The notes under the pieces are model-generated. The model ran no database searches and was not told the DNA's origin. It saw nothing but the letters and a program-made list of their open reading frames with translations. From Clostridia bacterium (GTDB taxonomy: Bacteria; Bacillota; Clostridia; Lachnospirales; Lachnospiraceae), in contig QKDK01000272.1 in NCBI GenBank assembly GCA_003252135.1, forward strand, positions 1-32,658: 32,658 nucleotides of DNA. The letters are read 5' to 3'. Position numbers and translations under genes: made by a program. Each line of letters begins with the position of its first letter. Position 1 is the first letter of the stretch. Below, one piece after another: positions 23,363 through 31,887 of the stretch.

Positions 23363-23398
23363 TTGCACCAAAGCGTCGAAACGTTGATGCAACAAAGC
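23363..23398. promoter_or_regulatory. Candidate operator with three half-sites in the symporter leader
   Basis: TTGCACCAAAG (23363-23373) and CGTTGATGCAA (23382-23392) form an inverted repeat with 9 of 11 matches and 8 bases between. A further direct copy, TGCAACAAAGC, starts at 23388. The site begins about +12 from the predicted start, the same place as the dyad in the opposite paaK-ior leader. Confidence 0.5.
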
Positions 23399-23444
23399 AA
23401 CGGGGATATTTTTATTTTCAATTATTTGAAGGGAGAGGAAACTT

Positions 23445-24962
23445 ATGGTAATTAAAATTCTTATGTTGATCGTGTTTTTTGCAATTATGCTGTCTGTTGG
23501 TCTGTATACAAGAAAAAAAGTAAACAGCGCTAACGATTTCGTGCTCGGAGGACGTACCGTCGGCCCATGGATAACAGCTTTTTCTTACGGTACTTCTTAC
23601 TTTTCTGCTGTTGTTTTCATTGGTTATGCCGGACAATTCGGCTGGAAATTCGGTATATCGGCAACCTGGATCGGTATTTTTAATGCACTAGTCGGAAGCC
23701 TTCTTGCATGGGTCATATTGGGCAGAAGAACCAGAGTCATAACCAATCATCTGTCAGCTTCCACTCTGCCTGAGTATTTTGGCAAACGCTTTAATAACAA
23801 GCCAATCAAGATAGCAGCCTCTATGATAACCTTTATTTTCCTGATTCCTTATACTGCATCGATTTATAATGGTCTTTCGAGACTATTCGCAATGGCTTTT
23901 AATGTTCCCTACACTGCCTGTGTTATCGGAATGGCTGTCTTTACAGGCTTTTATCTTGTTCTCGGCGGATATATGGCTTCCTCTATCAACGATTTTATTC
24001 AGGGTATTATTATGCTGGTGAGTATTGCCTTTATCATTGGCGCTGTACTGGCAGGACAGGGCGGTTTTACAGAAGCCTTATCCTCCCTTGCAAATGTTAC
24101 AGACACAACTAATTCGACACCCGGAATTTTTGCTTCCTTCTTCGGTCCGGATCCACTGACACTTTTAAGCGTAATTGTACTCACTTCACTAGGCACTTTA
24201 GGTCTTCCGCAGATGGTTCATAAATTTTACGTAATTAAAGATGAACGTTCTATAAAAACCGGGACCATTGTTTCGACAGCATTTGCTTTTATCATAGCTG
24301 GCGGCTGCTATTTCCTTGGCGGCTTCGGACGGCTTTTTGATTCAGCTGCTATCTATACTGCCACCGGAACAGTCGCATATGATACGATCATTCCTAGCAT
24401 GCTTTCCTCACTTTCCGATATACTGATCGGTATTACTGTTGTCATGGTTCTTTCTGCCTCCATGTCAACACTGTCTTCTCTTGTACTTACGTCAAGCTCG
24501 ACCCTGACACTTGATTTTATCAAAGGTAACTTCATAAAGAAAATGGACAACAAAAAACAGCTGCTCGTCCTTCGTATAATGATCGTCTTCTTCGTAGCGC
24601 TGTCAGTTGTTGTGGCATTGAAGAAAAATGCATTTATTGCGCAGCTGATGGGATATTCATGGGGCGCACTTGCAGGATCTTTCCTTGGTCCGTTGATCTT
24701 CAGCCTTTACTCTAAAAAAGTCAGTCGTCTTGCTGTGTGGGCAAGTATGGCAAGCGGTGTCGGTATCACAGTTACAAATATGATTTTCGGTTATTTCTCT
24801 TCTCCTATTATTGCAGGTGCTATCGCCATGATCGTAAGCCTGATCATTGTTCCTCTGGTCAGCTTTATTACACCAAAGATGCCAAAGGCAGAGGTTGACT
24901 CAATGTTTGACTGTTTTCTTGAATCAGTCACCGTATCAAAGAAAAAATCACTGGATAATTAG
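23445..24962 (+). CDS. Sodium:solute symporter (SSS family)
   Basis: A membrane carrier of 505 residues with about 13 hydrophobic segments, which fits the SSS family (PutP, PanF and relatives). The N-terminus has the typical DFVLGGRTVGPWITAFSYGTSYFSA sequence of the sodium-binding first helices, and further on come GRRTRVITNHLSASTLPEYFG and GGYMASSINDFIQG. The ribosome binding site is GGGAGAGG. It is divergent from the paaK-ior operon and shares candidate operator half-sites with it, so uptake of an aromatic acid or amino acid is a reasonable guess; the family does not give the substrate away. A strong terminator follows. Confidence 0.93.
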   Translation: MVIKILMLIVFFAIMLSVGLYTRKKVNSANDFVLGGRTVGPWITAFSYGTSYFSAVVFIGYAGQFGWKFGISATWIGIFNALVGSLLAWVILGRRTRVITNHLSASTLPEYFGKRFNNKPIKIAASMITFIFLIPYTASIYNGLSRLFAMAFNVPYTACVIGMAVFTGFYLVLGGYMASSINDFIQGIIMLVSIAFIIGAVLAGQGGFTEALSSLANVTDTTNSTPGIFASFFGPDPLTLLSVIVLTSLGTLGLPQMVHKFYVIKDERSIKTGTIVSTAFAFIIAGGCYFLGGFGRLFDSAAIYTATGTVAYDTIIPSMLSSLSDILIGITVVMVLSASMSTLSSLVLTSSSTLTLDFIKGNFIKKMDNKKQLLVLRIMIVFFVALSVVVALKKNAFIAQLMGYSWGALAGSFLGPLIFSLYSKKVSRLAVWASMASGVGITVTNMIFGYFSSPIIAGAIAMIVSLIIVPLVSFITPKMPKAEVDSMFDCFLESVTVSKKKSLDN

Positions 24963-24991
24963 AAAACTGCTCTTTTACCATCAAAACATCG

Positions 24992-25025
24992 ACTTCCGGG
25001 GGATATGCCACCGGAAGTTTTTGTT
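24992..25025 (+). terminator. Intrinsic terminator after the symporter gene
   Basis: ACTTCCGG pairs with CCGGAAGT around an 11-base loop, followed by TTTTTGTTT. Confidence 0.85.
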
Positions 25026-25069
25026 TACCATTGTTTGAATTATTATACATTTATCTTTATTAAATATAC

Positions 25070-25098
25070 TTCACAATCTGCACTGTTTGTGCTATACT
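25070..25098 (+). promoter_or_regulatory. Promoter of araD
   Basis: TTCACA, 17 bases, TATACT, with a TG dinucleotide before the -10 box. The leader that follows (about 25105-25289) is near 185 bases. It contains short pairings such as CTTGT...ACAAG around 25232-25265 but no RNA family I recognise. Confidence 0.6.
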
Positions 25099-25289
25099 TT
25101 TCCTATACAGCATTATAACCTGCATGTCTGGCTGATGACTTGCCTAAACCCTTGCTTTTAGCAGGAACTGTGCCTGAATACTGATTTTTCTGAAGCTTTT
25201 GTGAAAGATGCATTCTGGTCACGGAACAAGCGCAGCCTTGTCAGTACAACACAAAATAAACAAGTTGTTATTATGAAAGGAGTAACCTT

Positions 25290-25988
25290 ATGCTGGAAAA
25301 ATTAATTCAAGAGGTTTATGAAGCGAATATGCTTCTTCCTAAATATGGTCTGGTAACATTTACCTGGGGTAATGTATCAGGGATAGACCGCAAGAATGGA
25401 CTTGTCGTGATCAAACCATCCGGCGTCGAATATGAATCAATGACCGTACATGATATGGTCGTTATTGATCTGGAAGGTAATCATGTGGAGGGACGTTATA
25501 AACCATCATCAGATACCGCCACGCATCTTGCACTATACAATGCCTTTCCAAATCTGGGCGGTGTTGTCCACACCCACTCACGTTGGGCGACTACATTTGC
25601 ACAGTCTGGTCTTGGCATCCCTGCTCTTGGCACAACACATGCAGATTATTTTTATGGTGAAATTCCCTGTACCAGAAAGATGACACAGCAAGAAATTTCC
25701 GGTGCTTACGAACGCGAGACCGGTAATGTTATTATCGAACGTTTTATATCCGCAAAGATAGAACCAGATGATATTCCGGCTGTTCTTGTACACAGCCACG
25801 GTCCTTTCACATGGGGAACCGATCCTCATAATGCTGTGCATAATGCAGTTGTTTTAGAAGAAGTCGCCTTCATGGCATGGCATAACCTGTCACTGTCAGG
25901 AATGACCATCTCTCCAATGCAGCAAGAATTATTGGACAAGCATTATTTAAGAAAGCACGGTGCCAATGCATATTACGGTCAGAAATAA
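25290..25988 (+). CDS. araD: L-ribulose-5-phosphate 4-epimerase
   Basis: A 232-residue class II aldolase-fold enzyme that interconverts L-ribulose 5-phosphate and D-xylulose 5-phosphate. The zinc ligands fit AraD: HTHSR at 94-98 (H94, H96) and HSHGPF with H168/H170. The phosphate/substrate loop KPSSDTATH is at about 71-79. The stretches [24 protein letters not shown] and the end [18 protein letters not shown] match AraD proteins throughout rather than the fuculose aldolase branch. It stands alone, with no araA or araB beside it, and has its own promoter and terminator. Its product enters the non-oxidative pentose pathway, where the transketolase at 28211-30193 also works. AAAGGAG precedes the ATG. 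Confidence 0.93.
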   Translation: MLEKLIQEVYEANMLLPKYGLVTFTWGNVSGIDRKNGLVVIKPSGVEYESMTVHDMVVIDLEGNHVEGRYKPSSDTATHLALYNAFPNLGGVVHTHSRWATTFAQSGLGIPALGTTHADYFYGEIPCTRKMTQQEISGAYERETGNVIIERFISAKIEPDDIPAVLVHSHGPFTWGTDPHNAVHNAVVLEEVAFMAWHNLSLSGMTISPMQQELLDKHYLRKHGANAYYGQK

Positions 25989-25995
25989 AGCTATC

Positions 25996-26023
25996 AAAAA
26001 AGCCCTGGATTCAGGGCTTTTTT
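25996..26023 (+). terminator. Intrinsic terminator after araD
   Basis: AAAAAAGCCCT, loop GGATTC, AGGGCTTTTTT: a short, strong stem with flanking A and T runs, working at least on the plus strand. Confidence 0.9.
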
Positions 26024-26067
26024 CATTGAATCGCTGCCTATGTTCAATCCATTAATATGTTATTTGC

Positions 26068-26147
26068 TTTACTGGTTGCAGCTTTTACAGGGTTTACGAC
26101 CTTTACTGGTTGTAGCTTTTACAGAGTTTACGACCTTTGCTGGTTGC
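26068..26147. repeat. 34-base tandem repeat in the araD-HAD spacer
   Basis: TTTACTGGTTGCAGCTTTTACAG... (26068-26101) repeats at 26102-26135 with two mismatches, and a decayed third start (TTTGCTGGTTGC) follows. The surrounding spacer (26024-26296) has no believable gene; the 69-residue ORF across it has no ribosome binding site and the repeat length is not a multiple of three. Confidence 0.85.
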
Positions 26148-26296
26148 TGACTAGCAAGCCTGCATTTACTCGTGATCATGTTACCTGCCTTTTCAAACAA
26201 ATTTTTAATTATAAAATCATGCAGATATATAGCGATCTTACTGCTCAGGTGACCATGTATTCCTAAAAATTATATACATATCAAGCACAGAGTTAT

Positions 26297-26896
26297 TCAT
26301 GCTATAATTGTTAAAAGCTCTTCTCTCGCTTTTAACTGATCCTCAACAAGAAGTGTCTGAAATCCCATGTCCTTTGCGGCCTTCAGATTTTCTGGAACGT
26401 CGTCGAGAAAAATAGACTCTTCAGGAAGAATATGGTACGTATCAAGCAGTGCCTGGTATATTTCACGCTCCGGTTTGACCTTCTTAATTGTATAGGAAAT
26501 CATTTTTCCGTCAACAAGCTTTATAAAATCAGCCCTTTCCTCCAGGTAAAGATATGCTTCTTCTGAATAGTTTGAAAGCAGATACACTTTTTTTCCGCAG
26601 GCTTTTACTTCCTCTACCCATTCTTTTGCGAATGGAAAGGGTACTGCGATCTCATTTCTCCGGGCAAAAAAAGCCCGGATTTCTGCTGAGATATCTGGGT
26701 TTTCATTTGCACAGGTATCAATCAGCTCCTGCAGTAAAATCTCTCCTCGGTCTACCTCTTTCCAAAGTGGAGAACCAACCGTAGCTGCACCTACTTTCTG
26801 CGCAAGCAAATCATCCTCAAACATATCTTTTATGAATTCTTTCCAGTGAAATGCTACAAGCACCTGTCCAATATCAAATATTACATTTTTGATCAT
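26297..26896 (-). CDS. HAD superfamily hydrolase (YihX-type phosphatase)
   Basis: A 199-residue haloacid-dehalogenase-fold enzyme, class IA. Motif I is FDIGQVL with D8 as nucleophile; the second acidic residue of the usual DxD is Gly, as in the YihX (glucose-1-phosphatase) group. Motif II is LLSNYS, motif III includes KPEREIYQ, and motif IV is FLDDVPEN. The start follows AGGAG at 6 bases. Immediately upstream of that Shine-Dalgarno is a 15-base A-rich tandem repeat. The substrate is not predictable; small sugar phosphates are typical. It stands alone on the minus strand between araD and a radical SAM gene. Confidence 0.9.
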   Translation of the reverse strand: MIKNVIFDIGQVLVAFHWKEFIKDMFEDDLLAQKVGAATVGSPLWKEVDRGEILLQELIDTCANENPDISAEIRAFFARRNEIAVPFPFAKEWVEEVKACGKKVYLLSNYSEEAYLYLEERADFIKLVDGKMISYTIKKVKPEREIYQALLDTYHILPEESIFLDDVPENLKAAKDMGFQTLLVEDQLKAREELLTIIA

Positions 26897-26915
26897 GCTT
26901 ATCTCCTGCTTTTTT

Positions 26916-26962
26916 GTGATTTTGTTTTGTTGTAATTTGTTTTGTTATAATTTGTTTTGTTG
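26916..26962 (-). repeat. Three A-rich 15-base repeats just before the HAD ribosome binding site
   Basis: On the coding strand AACAAAACAAATTAT, AACAAAACAAATTAC and AACAAAACAAAATCAC occur in tandem, ending about 6 bases before AGGAG. Such a tract is unstructured and AU-rich, as in translational enhancer regions, and could vary in copy number by slippage. Confidence 0.75.
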
Positions 26963-27005
26963 TTCGTTATCTGTACAGTTTATTCTAACAGTCTTTCGGA
27001 TTCTA

Positions 27006-27014
27006 TGCTATAAT
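27006..27014 (+). promoter_or_regulatory. Extended -10 promoter element of the radical SAM gene
   Basis: TGCTATAAT, a perfect extended -10, with no good -35 box upstream. Predicted start near 27021, about 85 bases before the start codon. Confidence 0.5.
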
Positions 27015-27104
27015 AAATTATTCAAAAGCGCATTAAAGTGTGCCGCATACATCACCACTCTTTCAAATGTAATATATGCAAAGATCAACGCAGGAATGGG
27101 GTAA

Positions 27105-28094
27105 ATGATGAACAGCAAAAGTTATCCACAACAAAGATATAAAACTCTAAATGAATACCTGCAAACCCGTTTTGGATGTAAGACATATAAGTTGTCTCTG
27201 AATGCAGGTCTTACCTGTCCAAACAGAGACGGCACCTGTGGACAGCGCGGGTGTATTTTCTGCAGTGCGGGAGGCTCCGGTGATTTTGCTTCTTCCAGTG
27301 AACTGTCTATTCACGAGCAATTGTCTATGGCAAAGCAAAAGATTTTTTGCAAAATGCCAAAGAATCAGGAACAGCATCAATTCATTGCATATTTTCAGGC
27401 ATTTACCAATACCTATGCTTCTGTCGATTATCTTGAAAACATATATATGGAAGCAATCCTAGAGCCTGATGTGTGTGCCATATCTATTGCCACACGTCCT
27501 GACTGCCTGGGTCCCGAAGTTATATCGCTTCTTGCAAGACTAAATAAACAAAAGCCAGTCTGGGTAGAGCTTGGTCTTCAGACAATACATGAATCAACTG
27601 CTTTATTTATCCGCCGTGGATATCCTCTTTCTGAATACGTCAGTGCTGTGGATAACCTTACCCGTGAAGGTATTGAAGTTATTGTTCATGTTATACTGGG
27701 CCTTCCTTACGAAACAAAAGAAATGATGCTGGAAACCATCGATTTCATTTCAAATCAACCCATAAAGGGCATCAAGCTTCAGCTGCTTCATGTACTGGCG
27801 AATACCGACCTTGCTGATTTTTACCAGGCATTAACCGATTCCGAACGAGAACAGATTTTTTTAATGATGCAGCAGAATGCTTATTATGAAATACTTCTTT
27901 CCTGCATTGATCGGCTGTCCCCGGACATTATCATTCATCGGATTACAGGAGACGGAGACAAAAAACTGCTGCTTGCACCTCGTTGGAGCGGTAATAAAAG
28001 AGAAGTTTTGAATAGTTTTCAAAAAGTATTATCAGCTTCTGATACCTGGCAGGGCAGATATTATAAGAATAAACTGATTAACATTACGTCTTAA
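27105..28094 (+). CDS. Radical SAM protein, TIGR01212 (YhcC-like) family
   Basis: A 329-residue radical S-adenosylmethionine enzyme. The iron-sulfur site is in LNAGLTCPNRDGTCGQRGCIFC, which is the family's distinctive Cys arrangement rather than the plain CxxxCxxC. Further family segments are YFQAFTNTYASVDYLE, SIATRPDCL, WVELGLQTIH, VHVILGLP and the C-terminal APRWSGNKREVLNSF. The natural reaction of this family is not established. Two ATG codons are adjacent at the start; GGGG fits the second (27108) slightly better. It converges on transketolase across a shared terminator. Confidence 0.92.
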   Translation: MMNSKSYPQQRYKTLNEYLQTRFGCKTYKLSLNAGLTCPNRDGTCGQRGCIFCSAGGSGDFASSSELSIHEQLSMAKQKIFCKMPKNQEQHQFIAYFQAFTNTYASVDYLENIYMEAILEPDVCAISIATRPDCLGPEVISLLARLNKQKPVWVELGLQTIHESTALFIRRGYPLSEYVSAVDNLTREGIEVIVHVILGLPYETKEMMLETIDFISNQPIKGIKLQLLHVLANTDLADFYQALTDSEREQIFLMMQQNAYYEILLSCIDRLSPDIIIHRITGDGDKKLLLAPRWSGNKREVLNSFQKVLSASDTWQGRYYKNKLINITS

Positions 28095-28110
28095 AATACT
28101 TCTATATAAA

Positions 28111-28165
28111 AAGCTGCAATTCAATGAATCATGTTCTCATTCACTGAATTGCAGCTTCTCTTTTC
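28111..28165. terminator. Bidirectional terminator between radical SAM gene and transketolase
   Basis: AAGCTGCAATTCAATGAAT pairs with ATTCACTGAATTGCAGCTT (one mismatch) around an 8-base loop. Flanking A- and T-rich sequence allows termination on both strands. Confidence 0.85.
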
Positions 28166-28210
28166 TAATACTTTATTTTTATTTGTGCTAATTTCTTTAA
28201 CCCAAAGTGA

Positions 28211-30193
28211 TTACAGTATAGATTTTACAGTTGCAACAACATTCTCTGTAGTAAAACCAAACTTAGGGAAAAGCTCTGAAAATGGTGCGGATGCTCCAAA
28301 GCCAGTCATCGTAACACATGCGCCGTCAAGTCCGACATATTTGCCCCAGCCAAAATCAATTAATGCTTCAACTGCAACTCTTGCACGTACTGATTTTGGA
28401 AGAACCATTTCTTTGTATTCCGCTGATTGTTCTTCAAAAAGGTCCATACATGGCATGCTGACAACACGAACATCAATTCCTTCAGCTTCAAGTTTTTCCT
28501 GTGCAGAGACAGCAAGAGATACTTCAGAACCCGATGCGATCAAAATAGCATCCGGAACATCTTTTTTAGAAGCAGAAACTACATAACCGCCTTTTAATGC
28601 TTCCTTAGAAGAGCCCGGAAGCTGAGGAAGATTCTGTCTTGTTAAAACAAGGGCTGTAGGTGTTTCCTTTGAAGTCACAGCGGCATACCAAGCGGCGGTT
28701 GTTTCTGTTGCATCTGCTGGTCTGAACACATGAAAATTAGGCATGGAACGAAGCATGGCAAGTTGTTCGATCGGTTCATGTGTAGGTCCGTCTTCGCCAA
28801 CACCGATACTGTCATGTGTAAGAACATAGGTTGTCGGAATTTTCATAATGGAAGAAAGACGTGCCATAGGCTTCACATAATCACTGAACACAAAGAAAGT
28901 GGAACAGAAGCCACGTAAGCCGTGCAGTGTAAGACCATTTGCCATGGCAGTCATTGCAAGCTCTCGAACGCCGTAATGCATATTTCTTCCGAGGCGATCT
29001 TCTTTCGAAAAATCTCCGGCATCTTTCATATATGTTTTTGTTGAAGGTGAAAGATCCGCTGCACCTCCAAAAAGACCAGGTATCTTATCTTTCAGCTTAT
29101 TGATTGTATTGCCGGAAAGATTTCTGGTTGCTTCTGGTTTATTGTCAAATGCCCAGAAGTCTGCATCATCAAGCAGAGAAAGACCAATGTTCATATCGAA
29201 CTCATCATCCCAGGCTTTTTTCATCTCCGGATATTTTGCGCAGTACTCTGCAAACATCGCATTCCATGCAGCTTCATCATTTGCTTTTTCAGCTGCAATT
29301 GCTTTATAGTTTGCATACACTTCATCAGGAACAAAGAAAGGTTCCTGTGCAGGCCATCCTATATTTTCTTTTAAAGCAGCAACATTCTCATCACCCAGAG
29401 GTTCACCGTGTGCACTTGCCTTGCCTTGCTTTGCTGGACATCCATAACCAATTTTTGTTCTTATCATAATCATGGAAGGACGTGTAGTGTCTGCTTTTGC
29501 TTCTTTGATTGCTGCCGTAACCGCATCCATATCGTTTCCGTTCTCAACAACGATTGTCTGGAAGCCATATGCATCAAAACGCATCCTGACATCTTCTGTG
29601 AAAGCAAGGTCTGTGCTTCCTTCGATGGATATCTTATTACTGTCATAAATGATAATTAGTTTACCAAGGCCAAGAGTACCGGCCAGTGAAAATGCTTCAT
29701 GCGAAATACCTTCCATCATACATCCGTCACCGCCGAGTGCAAAGGTAAAATGGTCAACAACTGGAAAGCCTGCTTTATTGAATTTTGCCGCAAGATGCTC
29801 CTCTGCGATTGCCATACCAACTGCCATTCCCATACCAGCGCCTAAAGGTCCTGTTGTTGCTTCAACGCCTTTTGTGTGCTTGTATTCTGGATGTCCAGGT
29901 GTGAGAGAATCAAGCTGTCTGAACTGTGCAAGGTCTTCTTTTTTTAAACCATATCCGAATAAATGCAGAAGGGAGTATAAAAGCATAGATCCGTGCCCAC
30001 CGGAAAGTATAAAGCGGTCTCTGTTCGCCCAGTCAGGGTTTCCTGGATTGTGCTTCATCTCTTTTGCCCAAAGTGCATATGCAGCATCGGCACATCCTAA
30101 CGGTAAACCAGGATGTCCGGATTTTGCCTTTTGAATGGCATCAGCGGATAAAACTCGAATTGCATTAATAGACATTGTTTCAATATTATTCAT
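28211..30193 (-). CDS. tkt: Transketolase
   Basis: Full-length 660-residue thiamine-pyrophosphate enzyme of the non-oxidative pentose phosphate pathway. The N-terminus carries AIQKAKSGHPGLPLG with the catalytic His; the TPP-binding motif is GGDGCMMEGISHEA; the second domain includes TYVLTHDSIGVGEDGPTHEP and the last domain the ILIASGSEVSLAVSAQ signature. GGAGG is 9 bases before the ATG. It lies 31 bases after the pdaA-like deacetylase with no terminator between, so they may share a transcript, an unusual pairing. It ends at the bidirectional terminator at 28111-28165. Confidence 0.97.
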   Translation of the reverse strand: MNNIETMSINAIRVLSADAIQKAKSGHPGLPLGCADAAYALWAKEMKHNPGNPDWANRDRFILSGGHGSMLLYSLLHLFGYGLKKEDLAQFRQLDSLTPGHPEYKHTKGVEATTGPLGAGMGMAVGMAIAEEHLAAKFNKAGFPVVDHFTFALGGDGCMMEGISHEAFSLAGTLGLGKLIIIYDSNKISIEGSTDLAFTEDVRMRFDAYGFQTIVVENGNDMDAVTAAIKEAKADTTRPSMIMIRTKIGYGCPAKQGKASAHGEPLGDENVAALKENIGWPAQEPFFVPDEVYANYKAIAAEKANDEAAWNAMFAEYCAKYPEMKKAWDDEFDMNIGLSLLDDADFWAFDNKPEATRNLSGNTINKLKDKIPGLFGGAADLSPSTKTYMKDAGDFSKEDRLGRNMHYGVRELAMTAMANGLTLHGLRGFCSTFFVFSDYVKPMARLSSIMKIPTTYVLTHDSIGVGEDGPTHEPIEQLAMLRSMPNFHVFRPADATETTAAWYAAVTSKETPTALVLTRQNLPQLPGSSKEALKGGYVVSASKKDVPDAILIASGSEVSLAVSAQEKLEAEGIDVRVVSMPCMDLFEEQSAEYKEMVLPKSVRARVAVEALIDFGWGKYVGLDGACVTMTGFGASAPFSELFPKFGFTTENVVATVKSIL

Positions 30194-30224
30194 TTATTTT
30201 TTCCTCCTATAATGATTCATAATT

Positions 30225-31322
30225 TCAAAGCTCGTCTAAGGTTCCAAATCTGTATCCTTGCTCTTCAAGATATGTCAAAACAGAATCAAGTGCTTCACTA
30301 TTCGATTCAGATACAATGTGAATCAGTGCTATGGCTCCATTATGGTAATACTTCTGGAATTGCTCCAGAACATAATCTGTACCCGGCTGATTATCAACGA
30401 CCCAGTCCTGGTATGCAATGCTCCAGAATATAGTTTTATATCCCAGATCCTTTGTTATATGCAGAGACTTTTCACTATATGCTCCTTCCGGTGGTCTGAC
30501 ATAGCAATCCATGTCATATCCTGTCGCTTCTTTAAATAGTTCTGCATTTCCAAGCAGTTCATGTTCGACCTCTTCAGCACTCAGTGTTGCAAGGTTCAGA
30601 TGATTAATCGTATGGTTTCCAACAATATGGCCTTCTTCCTTCATTCGTTTTAAAATCTCAGGTGCCTGGTCTATATAGGCTGAAGTAACAAAAAAGGCCG
30701 CTTTTGCATTATGCGCCTTCAGAACATCCAGAATATGCTCTGAATAACCATTTTCATATCCGCAGTCAAATGTCAGATAAATGACCTTGTCGTCTTCCGT
30801 TACATTCTTGTCTATGTAAAAAGTATCGAGTGTGTCAAACTTGTATTTTGTGTCGAAACCAAAGCTCTCAGACGGTACATGATCTGCCATTCTTCGAAAT
30901 GACCAGTTTTGAACATCGGTATTAAATGAAGCATACTCATCATCATATACATCACTTACAGGTGTTGGAGCAACCGTTATTTCAGGTGATGGTGTTGCTG
31001 TCGGTGATGGTTCTGCAGTCGGTGACGATGTCTCTGATGGAGCCTTCGTTACTGTTGGTAACGCAGTTACCAAAGGAATATCAGTAACTGTAATTGCCGG
31101 AGTCAGCGTCTCTGCCGGTGTATCACTGATCAGCTCATTTTTTGAAGGATTATGTTCTCCTTGTGACGCTGTGCTCAAAAGCTTTTGTTGAAATATAATA
31201 AATATTACAATAATAATTGCTATAATAAGAATTGCGTCAATTATGATCCATTTCTTCGTACCTTTTCTTTTTGCTCTTACTCCTTTTTTTATTGATGTTT
31301 TTTCCTTATTATCTTCGTACAT
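30225..31322 (-). CDS. Polysaccharide deacetylase, PdaA-like
   Basis: A 365-residue membrane-anchored carbohydrate esterase family 4 enzyme. A basic N-terminus precedes one membrane helix (about 25-44), then an extracellular Thr/Pro/Ser-rich linker with repeated TP-type motifs (about 65-120), then the NodB domain. The metal-site motifs are TFDCGYENG (D186) and HTINH (237-241), followed by RPPEGAYSE and IHIVSESN. The TFDxGYENG and FGTLDEL patterns resemble PdaA, which deacetylates N-acetylmuramic acid to form muramic delta-lactam in the spore cortex. That function is inferred; the long Thr/Pro linker is more than B. subtilis PdaA has. GAGGAAG precedes the ATG. Confidence 0.9.
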   Translation of the reverse strand: MYEDNKEKTSIKKGVRAKRKGTKKWIIIDAILIIAIIIVIFIIFQQKLLSTASQGEHNPSKNELISDTPAETLTPAITVTDIPLVTALPTVTKAPSETSSPTAEPSPTATPSPEITVAPTPVSDVYDDEYASFNTDVQNWSFRRMADHVPSESFGFDTKYKFDTLDTFYIDKNVTEDDKVIYLTFDCGYENGYSEHILDVLKAHNAKAAFFVTSAYIDQAPEILKRMKEEGHIVGNHTINHLNLATLSAEEVEHELLGNAELFKEATGYDMDCYVRPPEGAYSEKSLHITKDLGYKTIFWSIAYQDWVVDNQPGTDYVLEQFQKYYHNGAIALIHIVSESNSEALDSVLTYLEEQGYRFGTLDEL

Positions 31323-31431
31323 TTACTTCCTCATTCCTGCTTTGCTATATCAAAGTATGGCATTGCTGCTTTTCAGGTTTTAAGTGTTTGAATAAAAAAC
31401 TACTTCTTCTTTTCTAAGCGCATTTCATAGG

Positions 31432-31450
31432 AAATTGTACCATACAATTT
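31432..31450. promoter_or_regulatory. Dyad AAATTGTA-CCA-TACAATTT upstream of the deacetylase
   Basis: Perfect 8-base inverted arms with a 3-base centre, about 110 bases before the pdaA-like start. The minus-strand arm contains TACAAT, a possible -10 box, so a bound protein could block a promoter there. The pattern resembles operators of GntR-type regulators. The -35 region is poor. Confidence 0.4.
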
Positions 31451-31517
31451 GGTGAAAATCTATATGATTTTATTTCATATAATAAAGTTTCAAGCGTTTA
31501 CACTTTACTCTATTAGC

Positions 31518-31559
31518 AAAAAAAAAACTACAAAAACAAAAGAAATCTGTTTTTGTAGT
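31518..31559 (-). terminator. Strong terminator of the rRNA-tRNA operon
   Basis: On the minus strand ACTACAAAAACA and TGTTTTTGTAGT make a perfect 12-base-pair stem followed by ten T. It lies directly after tRNA-Lys. Confidence 0.92.
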
Positions 31560-31565
31560 AATTAA

Positions 31566-31638
31566 TGAGACATCCGGGATTCGAACCCGGGACAACTTGA
31601 TTAAAAGTCAAGTGCTCTACCGACTGAGCTAATATCCC
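31566..31638 (-). tRNA. tRNA-Lys (anticodon TTT)
   Basis: The cloverleaf reads from GGGATAT with the anticodon loop CTTTTAA (TTT) and GGTTCGAATCC T arm. The acceptor stem pairs fully with two G-U pairs; the discriminator is A and no CCA is encoded. Last tRNA of the cluster. Confidence 0.95.
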
Positions 31639-31689
31639 ATACTTCATGAATCTGTGATTCCTCATTGGTGAACACGTTACATAAAGAAA

Positions 31690-31762
<73 letters not shown>

Positions 31763-31782
31763 ATGTAAAGCATAATTGATGA

Positions 31783-31856
<74 letters not shown>

Positions 31857-31887
31857 ACAGTATAATATCCACACCTAAATGGATTAG

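Noticed and set aside
23135-23444. Riboswitch or attenuator in the divergent ior/symporter region
   Set aside because: Both leaders are short and show only the dyads described; no terminator-like hairpin lies before either gene.
25120-25200. CTGATGA in the araD leader as a hammerhead ribozyme core
   Set aside because: No helix II followed by the conserved GAAA and no closing stems could be found; a single short match is expected by chance.
26057-26266. 69-residue ORF across the 34-base repeat
   Set aside because: The repeat is out of frame, no Shine-Dalgarno sequence, and the product looks like translated spacer.
29649-30134. 161-residue plus-strand ORF opposite transketolase
   Set aside because: Shadow of the transketolase frame; proline/serine-rich product with no ribosome binding site.
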